Assembly (NCBI GenBank): GCA_030612685.1
Contig: JAUWNK010000011.1
Location: 1 to 32,095, forward strand
Direction of reading: 5' to 3'
Length of the DNA: 32,095 nucleotides
From: Desulfobacteraceae bacterium
Lineage (GTDB): Bacteria; Desulfobacterota; DSM-4660; Desulfatiglandales; B25-G16
Every line of letters starts with the position of its first letter. Within the stretch, counting starts at the first letter, position 1. The translations under genes and the position numbers were made by a program. Under the pieces are notes generated by a model, which was not told the origin of the DNA, ran no database searches, and saw nothing but the letters and a program-made list of their open reading frames with translations. Below are positions 14,661 to 22,325 of this stretch, piece by piece.

Positions 14661-14780
14661 TCATGAATTAATAAAGCACCGATCAGTAAATATTATTCTC
14701 CTGTCCCCTTTTTTCCCCTTCCCGCACTCATCTATTCACTCTAAACAAAAGGATCACAGCATCCTGAGCTGTGTATGTCA

Positions 14781-14809
14781 TTGACACACAATGGTAAATT
14801 CGATATATT
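14781..14809 (+). promoter_or_regulatory. RNase D gene promoter
   Basis: TTGACA (14781-14786), 17-base spacer, TATATT (14804-14809). Start near 14816, about 50 bases before the ATG at 14868. Confidence 0.75.
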
Positions 14810-14867
14810 TTGCCCACGGAAAGAGAATATTCAATATTTTGGAAATTTAATGGCATAAAGAGAGAGT

Positions 14868-16013
14868 ATGATAAGAGAACAACCCGCATACTTACTGGTG
14901 AAAGATCGATCTAATCTTAGCCACATAGCCGCCGGACTTGAAAGGGAGACGTCGATAGGTGTGGATCTCGAGGCTGATTCCATGTTCCACTATCGAGAGA
15001 AGGTCTGCCTCATCCAGATCTCCACACCCTTACAGCACATCCTGGTGGATCCTCTATCGTTTGATGATCTCTCACCCCTTTCTCCGGTCTTTGCAGACCC
15101 GAATATCCTAAAGGTGTTCCATGGAGCCGATTATGATATACGCTCCCTCTACAGAGATTTCGATATTGAAGTGAACTCTCTCTTCGACACCCAGATTGCG
15201 GCAAGGTTTCTTGGGATCAGGGAAACGGGGCTTGCCCGCCTCCTCAAAGAGAGGTTGGGAGTGCTCGTTGAGAAGAAGTATCAGAAAAGGGACTGGTCAG
15301 AGAGGCCATTGCCTGCTGCCATGCGTGCCTATGCGGTTCAGGATACTTGTCACCTCCTCTCCCTCAGCCGGATACTGGAGAAAGAACTACGGGTCAAGGG
15401 CAGGCTTTTCTGTGTGGAGGAAGAGTGTGAACTTCTGAGCAAGGTGCGCCCTACTCCTCCGAACGGTAATCCGCTCTTCCTGAGATTAAAGGGAGCCAGC
15501 ATGCTTGACCCCAGAGGCCTGGCAGTACTTGAATCGATCTTGCAATTAAGAGATGATACGGCCAGACGCAGGGATCTTCCCCCCTTTAAGATCCTCGGAA
15601 ACGAACCGATCATGGAGATCGCGGAGAGGAGGCCGGTGACCGAAAGAGACCTTGGGCGTATAAAGGGATTGAGCGCCAGGCAAGTAAGGATGTTGGGCCG
15701 TTCCATCCTGAAAAAGATAGATGAATCCACAAAGCTGTCGGAAAATGAACTCCCGGCATTCCGCAGGAATACCGGACAGCGGATCGGCGCCAAGGTGTCA
15801 AAGAAGGTAAAGGCCCTTAGGGAGTGGAGGGAGCAAAGAGCAAAAGAGATGGGCATCGATCCCTCTCTTGTATGCACAAACGCCCAGATACAGTCTCTCG
15901 CCCTTGCATACCCCAAAAGTCTGAAAGATCTGGAGGGCATCGATACCATAAGGGCATGGCAAAGAAGGCTATTTGGCAGCGAGATCTGCTACCACCTGAA
16001 GGGCATTGGCTGA
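14868..16013 (+). CDS. rnd: Ribonuclease D (3'-5' exoribonuclease)
   Basis: 381 residues. The DEDDy exonuclease domain is intact: D33 and E35 (IGVDLEADS), D90 (FHGADYDIRSLY), Y155 and D159 (YAVQDTCHLL). An HRDC domain follows at about 210-285 and a second HRDC-like segment at about 310-375, the normal RNase D architecture and length. It trims 3' ends of tRNA precursors and other stable RNAs. GAGAG stands before the ATG and a near-consensus promoter lies upstream, so it is transcribed alone. It sits between R2 copies F and G and faces the tmRNA gene, a structured RNA whose 3' end needs such trimming; that link is only suggestive. Confidence 0.95.
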   Translation: MIREQPAYLLVKDRSNLSHIAAGLERETSIGVDLEADSMFHYREKVCLIQISTPLQHILVDPLSFDDLSPLSPVFADPNILKVFHGADYDIRSLYRDFDIEVNSLFDTQIAARFLGIRETGLARLLKERLGVLVEKKYQKRDWSERPLPAAMRAYAVQDTCHLLSLSRILEKELRVKGRLFCVEEECELLSKVRPTPPNGNPLFLRLKGASMLDPRGLAVLESILQLRDDTARRRDLPPFKILGNEPIMEIAERRPVTERDLGRIKGLSARQVRMLGRSILKKIDESTKLSENELPAFRRNTGQRIGAKVSKKVKALREWREQRAKEMGIDPSLVCTNAQIQSLALAYPKSLKDLEGIDTIRAWQRRLFGSEICYHLKGIG

Positions 16014-16073
16014 TCCCCTTTAGCAGGTGGTCGCAAGGGGTCAAGCCTGCTCTTGACTCATGGTTTTTGAAGA

Positions 16074-16220
16074 GAATTTGAGGCTCAAATCTTTATTCTT
16101 GCCACAATCACCTCCTCACCAAAGAATTAAGGCCAATCCGTCAGAAAGACGGCGGATAAGCCCTCGATCTATTGACAATCGCCCTGAAAACTGATGCTGG
16201 TAGACCAATGGACTAGAAAT
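16074..16220. repeat. R2 copy G (full, left end shortened)
   Basis: GAATTTGAGGCTCAAATC forms a stem followed by TTTATTCTT. Then come ATCACCTCCTCACCAAAG, a short CCGTC...GACGG hairpin and the 5'-type half CCCTCGATCTATTGACAATC. Lies between the RNase D gene and the 3' end of tmRNA. This is the last R2 copy in the window. Confidence 0.75.
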
Positions 16221-16298
16221 GTAAAGATGAGGGTTGTTGACTTTGTTGAATTGAGGCAATTAGGTAAAGGCAGGTAGATGAAAATTCCGAAATTGAAT

Positions 16299-16652
16299 TG
16301 GTGGAGGCGGGGGGAGTCGAACCCCCGTCCGGAAATAGTCCACTTAAGTCTCTACATACATAGCCCGAACTTTAATGTTCGCCCTTAATACCCCTCTCGG
16401 GCGAGGTGAATGAAGGGCTAACCTGAAAATATTTTCGCCTCCCTGAGATCCAGGTCTCTTAGGTTAGCTATCCTGCTAATCGGCGCCCAAATCCGTCCTC
16501 GCAGGAAAGAACGGAAGGACGTTTAGCCTTTAAGCGGCTAAAGAATACGCATAATCGTCTGCGTTTATTTTTTTTCTGCCTGTTTAACGAGCACGCAGAA
16601 CCTCGGTATGCAACTTAAGCTTCTTTATCCCCGTCGAAGCCGTTTCGCCCCC
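16299..16652 (-). ncRNA. ssrA: tmRNA (SsrA)
   Basis: A full 354-base tmRNA. The 5' end reads GGGGGCGAAACGGCTTCGAC (from 16652). The 3' end has a T-arm with GGTTCGACTCC and finishes CGCCTCCACCA with CCA encoded (16299-16301). The ends pair as a tRNA-like acceptor stem that includes the G3-U pair needed for alanine charging. The tag frame runs from a GCA resume codon at 16560-16562 to TAA at 16530-16532 and encodes ADDYAYSLAA, ending in the LAA that ClpXP recognises. With SmpB, encoded 770 bases upstream on the same strand, it rescues stalled ribosomes. Confidence 0.97.
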
Positions 16653-16680
16653 AATTTTCAATGAACTAAGTTTGATGATC

Positions 16681-16799
16681 TCGTAAAAAGTCAAAAATCG
16701 AGTCACTCCCGCGAAAGCTGGAGTCCATAAAAACTTGAAATAACTGGATTCCTGCTTTCGCAGGAATGACAATTAAGGAGCATATTGGACTTTTTACGA
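16681..16799. mobile_element. MITE-like element with 12-bp terminal inverted repeats
   Basis: TCGTAAAAAGTC (16681-16692) and GACTTTTTACGA (16788-16799) are perfect inverted ends. The interior holds two REP-like arms, TCACTCCCGCGAAAGC and GGATTCCTGCTTTCGCAGGA, that can pair with each other. No coding capacity. It lies 29 bases beyond the 5' end of tmRNA, where the tmRNA promoter would be expected. ATC flanks both sides, at most a 3-bp duplication. Confidence 0.75.
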
Positions 16800-16941
16800 A
16801 TCCGTCAATTTTATTAAAGCATAAATCTATATTAAAAACAATACCTATTTTTCTAATCCAGGCCCACGTCATTAATTGCTTAAACTACCAGATTTTTTCG
16901 CTCAGTCAATTTTTGATAAATCCGAAACTCGAAGCACGAAA

Positions 16942-17048
16942 TCCCTGGCCCAGACCTGGCTTACAAGGCATGTGTATATATACTTTGATTGCGAATTACT
17001 GCAACCAACATAGTATGTTCAAACAACGTCGCACCAGGGCAGGCCGAA
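16942..17048. repeat. Repeat R3, copy 1
   Basis: Begins TCCCTGGCCCAGACCTGGC and ends GTCGCACCAGGGCAGGC; the outer CCCTGG and CCAGGG are complementary. The interior differs between copies. Copy 2 is inverted at 17249-17356; copies 3 and 4 are at 26872-27068. Confidence 0.75.
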
Positions 17049-17248
17049 ACAAATTCGAATGTTCGAAATCCTAAATTTAAAAAAAAGATACCCTCAAAGG
17101 CCTCATGTAGCTATTGCATCAATGCCTGAAAAATTTTGTTTCCGAATTCCAAATTTCGGAATCCAGCACTCGGAAGCATTAAATATTTGGATTTTGAGAT
17201 TATTTCGAATTTCGACCTGCCCGCCATCCGGCAGGCGAGTATTAGGAC

Positions 17249-17356
17249 TTCGGCCTGCCCTGGCGCGACTTATTTGGAGTGGTATATTGTCGCAGAGATA
17301 CTTCGGAGATGGGAGATATTGAGCCCACTCTTGTTAAGCCAGGTCTGGGCCAGGGA
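17249..17356. repeat. Repeat R3, copy 2 (inverted)
   Basis: Reads CGGCCTGCCCTGGCGCGAC at the left and GCCAGGTCTGGGCCAGGGA at the right, the reverse complement of copy 1. The pair encloses a 200-bp segment (17049-17248). Confidence 0.75.
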
Positions 17357-17419
17357 TTTAAACGTCTTGCAGATCCTTTTAGTTTAACCAATCTACCATC
17401 TGCTTTGGCGTTGCCGGGT

Positions 17420-17875
17420 TTAATAGCGATCTTTCCTTTTCAGTTGGTCTAACTCCCGTTTCATTTCCTTTTCTTTTAAGGCATATCTCTTATCATATTT
17501 TCTTTTGCCCTTGGCCAGAGCGAGCTCGACCTTGATTATTCCCCTCAAAAGATATATTGATAAAGGGATTAGGGAATATCCCTTTTCCTCTGTCTTTCCT
17601 ATTAACTTCTTAATCTCTCTCTTTTGCATAAGGAGCTTTCTTGTCCTCGTGGGATCAAGATTTAAATGGTGTGCAAAAGGATAAGGTGTAATGTGCATAT
17701 TGTGCAAAAATAGCTCCCCATTCTTAACCCGGGCATAGGTATCTTGTAGGCTGGCACGCCCCTCCCTCAAAGATTTAACCTCTGGCCCAATAAGAACAAT
17801 TCCTGCCTCATAGATCTCATCAATAAAATAATCGTGTCTGGCCTTTCTGTTCTGACAAACAATCTTTTTCTCCAT
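17420..17875 (-). CDS. smpB: SsrA-binding protein SmpB
   Basis: 151 residues, normal length. The core OB-fold opens with NRKARHDYFIDEIYEAGIVLIGPEVKSLREGRASLQDTYA and continues with the HNMHITPY motif and RTRKLLMQKREIKKL. The basic C-terminal tail (KGKRKYDKRYALKEKEMKRELD) is the part that enters the mRNA channel. SmpB delivers alanyl-tmRNA to stalled ribosomes. It follows the HPr-EI gene by 11 bases on the same strand and is followed, after a repeat-rich gap, by ssrA itself. Very secure. Confidence 0.97.
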   Translation of the reverse strand: MEKKIVCQNRKARHDYFIDEIYEAGIVLIGPEVKSLREGRASLQDTYARVKNGELFLHNMHITPYPFAHHLNLDPTRTRKLLMQKREIKKLIGKTEEKGYSLIPLSIYLLRGIIKVELALAKGKRKYDKRYALKEKEMKRELDQLKRKDRY

Positions 17876-17886
17876 CTACCACCTGC

Positions 17887-19956
17887 TCAGGAAGGACCAG
17901 GGGCCCTATACCTAAAAACATCTTCCTCAAAGATATCGGGCAGGAGAGACTTTGCCTTTTTTAAAACAAAACTCTCAATCTTTTTACTGGTGTATAAATG
18001 TGATATTCCCTTAAAAGCTTCCCCTACTTCCCTCAATGGTAGCATTCTGATCATCTTCTTAATCAAAGGGATAGAGCCGATATTCATGCTGAATTCCTCC
18101 AATCCCAAAGAAAGAAGTATCAAAATAGAAAGAGGATCACCGGCTATTTCACCACACAGGGATACATCAATTCCTTGCTTTTTACCTGCCTTGACCACTT
18201 GGTGTATCATCTTCAAAACAGCCGGATGAAAAGGTTCATAGAGATTGGCAACATGTTCATTGTCTCTGTCTATAGCTAATGCATATTGAATCAAGTCATT
18301 AGTTCCTATGGAAAAAAAATCAGCGTGCTTTGCAAGAATATCTGCAATTGATACTGCAGATGGAATCTCGATTAAAATTCCGACAGGTATCTCTCTATTA
18401 TATTCAATTCCATCTTTATCCAGCGAGCGCATAACACCCTTTAAAATCTTCTTTGCCTCCAGTAATTCCTCCAAACCTGAAATCATCGGGAACATCAACC
18501 TTAAATTACCATATATACTGGCCCTTAAAATGGCCCTTAACTGGGTTTTAAAAACCTTTCGCTCCTTCAGGCAATATCGAATAGACCTGAGACCTAAAGC
18601 AGGGTTATCCTCCCTGATCGCCTCCATATCTGAAGCCATCCTATCACTTGCAACATCCAGTGTCCTTATGGTAACTGGATTAGGGGCTACCATTCTGGCA
18701 ATCTGGCTATAGTCATCAAAAAGGGTTTGTTCATCTGGAAAATCTTTCCTGATAATGTATAGATATTCTGTCCTGTAAAGCCCTATACCCTCTGCACCGC
18801 TCTCAATTGCTGCCTTAGCCTCAGATAAAAACTCAATATTGGCCTTGATATTTATCTTGTATCCGTCCAAGGTCTCTGCCGGCAGATGTCTGACCTTATC
18901 TATGGCAGATTTATAGTTACTATAACGCTTTGTCTCGTCCTCATAAGAAAGAATAGTCTCAGGGTCAGGGTTAATAATAACATCACCTGTGTTTCCATCC
19001 ACGATTAAAATATCGCCATCCAAAATAATATCTGTAGCCCTTTCCAATCCAACGATTACCGGTATCTCCAGGGCTTCAGACATAATGGCCATATGTGATG
19101 TTCGACCTCCGACATCGGTCAAGATGCCCATTACCTGCTCTACATTTATCTCAACAATGTCACATGGCGAAAGATTATGAGCTACAATGATAACCTTTTT
19201 TTTAATCCCTGCTAAGCTATCTGCCTGAACTCCCGCTAAATTTCTTACTACCCTTTCAGTTACATCATCCACATCGTCCATTCTGCGACTAATGTATTCA
19301 TCATCAACGTTTTTAAAAAGCTGGTGGATATTTCTTACTGATTTCTCTAAGGCCCATTCGGCATTAATCTTTTCCTTTCGGATCCTTTTTATGGTTGAAT
19401 CAAACAGCAGGCTATCATCCAGGATCATTGGTTGAGTATCCAGGACAAAGGCATATCCCTTTACCTGTTCTGGCATATTGGACTTGAACTTCTGGATCTG
19501 TTCCTTTGCCACCTCCACAGCCTTACTAAAACGATCAACCTCTCTGTCTACCTCTATTCTATTAATTAATTTCCAGTGAAAAATCTGAGTCTTGGATCTA
19601 TTTAAATGATGTGCCTTCCCAATAATAATACCAGGAGAAACAGGATACCCTTTGATTATCCTTTTTTTCGGGCGATATTGCCTTCTTCCGGTTTCTCCAA
19701 ATTCACTTTTAAAAAGTTTTTCTAGTTCATCTATAAATTCTTTGGCATCCTCACCGATTATTCTGGCCTCAATCTCACTGCCTTGTGGGCAGGCAAGTGA
19801 AAGAATCGACAAAATGCTTGAACCATCCACCTCTCGAGTATCCCTCTTTAAAAACAACTTTGCTCTATATTTGGCTGCCAACTCTACTATATGGCCTGCT
19901 GCCCGTGCATGCATTCCAAGTTCATTGATTACTTTCAGTGATCTTATCTCTTCCAT
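17887..19956 (-). CDS. ptsI: HPr-enzyme I fusion, phosphoenolpyruvate-protein phosphotransferase
   Basis: 689 residues, two PTS modules in one chain. Residues 1-88 are HPr-like, with phosphorylatable H16 in ELGMHARAA and Ser46/47 in VDGSSILSILSL. Residues about 100-680 are enzyme I: YPVSPGIIIGKA, active-site H288 (GGRTSHMAIMSEALEIP), a C-terminal PEP-binding barrel with SIGTNDLIQY, and C601 in SLCGEIAGDP. The usual DIGGDK segment reads DVASDR, a small departure in a conserved loop. It takes phosphate from PEP and passes it to its own or another HPr. No EII transporter is in the window, so a regulatory rather than sugar-transport role is likely. It is encoded in the same minus-strand run as smpB. 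Confidence 0.92.
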   Translation of the reverse strand: MEEIRSLKVINELGMHARAAGHIVELAAKYRAKLFLKRDTREVDGSSILSILSLACPQGSEIEARIIGEDAKEFIDELEKLFKSEFGETGRRQYRPKKRIIKGYPVSPGIIIGKAHHLNRSKTQIFHWKLINRIEVDREVDRFSKAVEVAKEQIQKFKSNMPEQVKGYAFVLDTQPMILDDSLLFDSTIKRIRKEKINAEWALEKSVRNIHQLFKNVDDEYISRRMDDVDDVTERVVRNLAGVQADSLAGIKKKVIIVAHNLSPCDIVEINVEQVMGILTDVGGRTSHMAIMSEALEIPVIVGLERATDIILDGDILIVDGNTGDVIINPDPETILSYEDETKRYSNYKSAIDKVRHLPAETLDGYKINIKANIEFLSEAKAAIESGAEGIGLYRTEYLYIIRKDFPDEQTLFDDYSQIARMVAPNPVTIRTLDVASDRMASDMEAIREDNPALGLRSIRYCLKERKVFKTQLRAILRASIYGNLRLMFPMISGLEELLEAKKILKGVMRSLDKDGIEYNREIPVGILIEIPSAVSIADILAKHADFFSIGTNDLIQYALAIDRDNEHVANLYEPFHPAVLKMIHQVVKAGKKQGIDVSLCGEIAGDPLSILILLSLGLEEFSMNIGSIPLIKKMIRMLPLREVGEAFKGISHLYTSKKIESFVLKKAKSLLPDIFEEDVFRYRAPGPS

Positions 19957-20152
19957 AATTCCCCAAATTTAATCAAACAATCATCAATTGTCAATGACAG
20001 AGAGGTATCGTCATTGCTCAATGAAAAATGAAAATTACAAATTGAAAAATACAAAATGAAAGTAGTGACCTTAGATGCAAATTAAAGCGAAGAAAAAATA
20101 AAGTCTGTAATGCTTCTCTGAATCGCCTAAAGTCACCAAAAGACGCAAACCG

Positions 20153-20869
20153 TTATATCTTACTTTCCTTCAGGCCTTCTACAATAACAGTATATTCACC
20201 CCTAATCTTATCGTCTTCGAGTAAAGATAATAACTTTTTAACCGATTCCCTTTTTACATCCTCAAAAACTTTTGTCATCTCTTTGGCAAGGGCAATATCC
20301 CTATCGCCTAAAATTTCATATATATCTGTAAGCATCTTAAACAATCGATGGGGGGATTCAAAGAAAATCATGGTCCGCCATTCACCTTTTAGGCCATCCA
20401 GTTCCTTCCTGCGTCTTCCTTTCTTGTTTGAGAGAAAGCCAACAAAGATGAATCTATCTGTGTGCAATCCGGAAACTGAAAGTGCTGTCAAATAAGCTGA
20501 TACACCTGGAACCGGCACCAACCTTACATTAGCATCTATAGCCTCCCTAATTAATCTGGAGCCAGGATCAGATAAACCAGGTGTTCCCGCATCACTCACA
20601 AGGGCAATGTCAAGCCCTGACTTTACCTTTTCAAGAAGTACACGTCCCTTATAGTGCTGGTTATGGCTATTATAGCTGGTTATGGGTGTCCTTATATTAT
20701 AATGCCCGCATAGCTTCTTAGTATGATCTCTGCTTTCAGCCGCAATCAATCCTACTTCCTTTAAGACCCTCAGAGCCCTTAAAGTAATATCCTCCAGGTT
20801 GCCTATTGGGGTAGAAACAACATAGATTTTGCCTTGATTTAACCCCTTCTTGCCTTTATCGGAAATCAT
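20153..20869 (-). CDS. rsmI: 16S rRNA (cytidine-1402-2'-O)-methyltransferase RsmI
   Basis: 238 residues of the tetrapyrrole-methylase fold: KIYVVSTPIGNLEDITLRAL (14-33), AAESRDHTKKL, SDAGTPGLSDPG (92-103), VPVPGVSAYLTALSVSGL, and FFESPHRL. It uses S-adenosylmethionine to methylate the ribose of C1402 in the 16S decoding centre. It is shorter than E. coli RsmI (286) and ends after the catalytic domain, lacking the C-terminal helical extension. It lies downstream of rnhB-yraN on the same strand, separated from yraN by a 100-base gap filled with a short repeated motif. Confidence 0.94.
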   Translation of the reverse strand: MISDKGKKGLNQGKIYVVSTPIGNLEDITLRALRVLKEVGLIAAESRDHTKKLCGHYNIRTPITSYNSHNQHYKGRVLLEKVKSGLDIALVSDAGTPGLSDPGSRLIREAIDANVRLVPVPGVSAYLTALSVSGLHTDRFIFVGFLSNKKGRRRKELDGLKGEWRTMIFFESPHRLFKMLTDIYEILGDRDIALAKEMTKVFEDVKRESVKKLLSLLEDDKIRGEYTVIVEGLKESKI

Positions 20870-20876
20870 AAATAAG

Positions 20877-20965
20877 TGCCTAAAATTAAAAGTGCCTAAA
20901 GTGCCTAAAATTAAGTCATCTTAACTTTAGCTCACTTTTAACTTTAGCTCATTTTAGGCACTTTA
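20877..20965. repeat. Short repeat cluster GTGCCTAAA / TTTAGGCAC
   Basis: Three direct copies of AGTGCCTAAA are followed by AACTTTAGCTCA twice and one inverted TTTTAGGCACTTT, between yraN and rsmI. It could fold as a long hairpin with the inverted copy, acting as an intercistronic stem. Confidence 0.6.
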
Positions 20966-20970
20966 ATTTA

Positions 20971-21339
20971 TCAGAAAGCCAATTCAAATGCATCTTTTAT
21001 AATCTCAATTTCCTTTTCTCCATCAATTAATCTTATAGCAACAACATCAAATCTTGCCTTACTCCCCCAAAAATTGTTTGATTTCATGTAAGCTAAGGCT
21101 ACCTTTGAGAGTTGGCTCTGTTTTTTCCTGTTAACCGCCTCTTTAACCTGACCCAGGGACTGATTTTTACGCGTCTTTATCTCCACAAAAACCAGAACAT
21201 CGCCATCTCTTGCAACTAAATCGATTTCACCTAAAGAGCACCTATAATTTTCTTTTAGAATCCTGTAACCAAGATCCTTTAATCTTTCTCTTGCCAGGTC
21301 CTCACCAAATTTTCCAAGGGCAATCCTTTCTTTTGTCAT
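20971..21339 (-). CDS. YraN/UPF0102 family nuclease-like protein
   Basis: 122 residues with a PD-(D/E)xK nuclease signature: GEIDLVARDGDVLVFVEIKTR with D40, E53 and K55, preceded by GKFGEDLARERLKDLGYRIL and followed by VNRKKQSQLSKVALAYM. The family resembles Holliday-junction resolvases but its physiological substrate is not established. Its start overlaps the rnhB stop by 4 bases, the rnhB-yraN pairing seen in many bacteria. Confidence 0.92.
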   Translation of the reverse strand: MTKERIALGKFGEDLARERLKDLGYRILKENYRCSLGEIDLVARDGDVLVFVEIKTRKNQSLGQVKEAVNRKKQSQLSKVALAYMKSNNFWGSKARFDVVAIRLIDGEKEIEIIKDAFELAF

Positions 21340-21932
21340 CTCAGAACGCCTCTAAAGGTTAATCTATGAATACAGCAAGGACCATACCTCGTTATAGCTT
21401 CTATATGCTTATATGTTCCATAACCTTTGTTTGAAGAAAAGCCATACCTCGGATATAACTCATGAAACCTATACATAATTCTATCCCGGTAGACCTTTGC
21501 CAAAACAGAGGCTGCTGATATAGATAAAGAGAGATCATCCCCTTTTTTGATACACCTTTGATGAATGGGAAGATCAACAGGATATATGCCATCGACCAAT
21601 AGATAATCAGGCTGGGGATCGAGTGCTAAGACCGCTTGTTTCATAGCCTTTAGGGTTGCCTGAAGAATATTAATCCGGTCAATCTCTTGTGGGCTCACCA
21701 CAGCTAAGGAACTGCCTATTGCTCCTCTTTCAATTAAGGGAAAGGCCCCCTCGCGAGCCCTCTCAGACATTTTTTTTGAATCCCTAACTCCATCCAGTGC
21801 AATATCTTCGGGTAGGATCACAGCGGCTGCAACTACCGGACCAGCAAGCGGGCCCCGTCCTGCTTCATCTACACCAGCTATTAAAGAGTAACCTGCAAGC
21901 CTGGCCTGGAATTCGTAGAAATAATTATCCAT
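21336..21932 (-). CDS. rnhB: Ribonuclease HII
   Basis: 198 residues. The active-site acids are D22 and E23 (AGVDEAGRGPLAGPV), D114 (YLLVDGIYPVD) and D150 (ASVLAKVYRDRIM); the C-terminal YGFSSNKGYGT motif follows. It removes ribonucleotides and RNA-DNA hybrids from DNA. It starts 12 bases after the rplS stop and overlaps yraN by 4 bases, so it is part of the long minus-strand operon. Confidence 0.96.
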   Translation of the reverse strand: MDNYFYEFQARLAGYSLIAGVDEAGRGPLAGPVVAAAVILPEDIALDGVRDSKKMSERAREGAFPLIERGAIGSSLAVVSPQEIDRINILQATLKAMKQAVLALDPQPDYLLVDGIYPVDLPIHQRCIKKGDDLSLSISAASVLAKVYRDRIMYRFHELYPRYGFSSNKGYGTYKHIEAITRYGPCCIHRLTFRGVLR

Positions 21933-21944
21933 ACATGAAGGGCA

Positions 21945-22289
21945 TCAGGTTCTTCTTTCCTTAAGCCTGGCTGCCTTACCCCTCAATTTGCGTAGATAGT
22001 AAAGCCTCGCTCTTCTTACCTTGCCCTTAGAAATTATTTCTATCTTATCTATTGTTGGTGAGTGAAAAGGAAAGATCTTCTCCACCCCGACACCATATGA
22101 AACCTTCCGAACAGTGAAGGTGGCTCCTGTATTACCCTTTCTTTTCCTAATAACTACCCCTTCAAAGACCTGGATCCTCTCTTTCTCACCCTCTTTGATT
22201 CGAGAAAATACCTTGACTGTATCACCTGCCCTAAATGGAGGGAGATCTACCCTCATCTGCTCTTTTTCCAACATTTCTATTCGGTCCAT
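21945..22289 (-). CDS. rplS: 50S ribosomal protein L19
   Basis: 114 residues, the full L19: [56 protein letters not shown], and [21 protein letters not shown]. It sits at the 30S-50S interface. GGAG stands about 10 bases before the ATG. In many bacteria rplS directly follows trmD; here a second RNA methyltransferase gene lies between. Confidence 0.97.
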   Translation of the reverse strand: MDRIEMLEKEQMRVDLPPFRAGDTVKVFSRIKEGEKERIQVFEGVVIRKRKGNTGATFTVRKVSYGVGVEKIFPFHSPTIDKIEIISKGKVRRARLYYLRKLRGKAARLKERRT

Positions 22290-22325
22290 CGCAATATTCT
22301 CCTCTAATTGAACTTAGCTGTCTCT

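Larger units (their letters stand above)
14521..14867. other. Intergenic region: R2 half copy and rnd promoter
   Basis: No gene is seen. It contains R2 copy F (14572-14660), an unremarkable pyrimidine-rich stretch around 14700-14750, and the promoter of the RNase D gene (14781-14809). Confidence 0.6.
16653..17419. other. Repeat-rich intergenic region between ssrA and smpB
   Basis: About 770 bases without a gene. It holds the MITE (16681-16799), two inverted copies of repeat R3 (16942-17048 and 17249-17356), clusters of TTCGAA/GAATTC-like short palindromes (17053-17160), a GC-rich hairpin CCTGCCCGCCATCCGGCAGG near 17218, and a stem GCAGAT/ATCTGC (17367-17402, minus strand) just after the smpB stop. 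Open frames crossing it have no recognisable product. Confidence 0.55.

Noticed and set aside
16074-16298. Integration site (att) at the 3' end of tmRNA
   Set aside because: No duplicate of the tmRNA 3' end and no integrase gene were found near it; the flank is an R2 copy instead.
17367-17415. Possible tRNA-like gene downstream of smpB (minus strand)
   Set aside because: GATGGTAGATTGGTTA looks D-arm-like and TTTAAATCC loosely like a T-loop, but no acceptor stem or consistent anticodon arm could be built.
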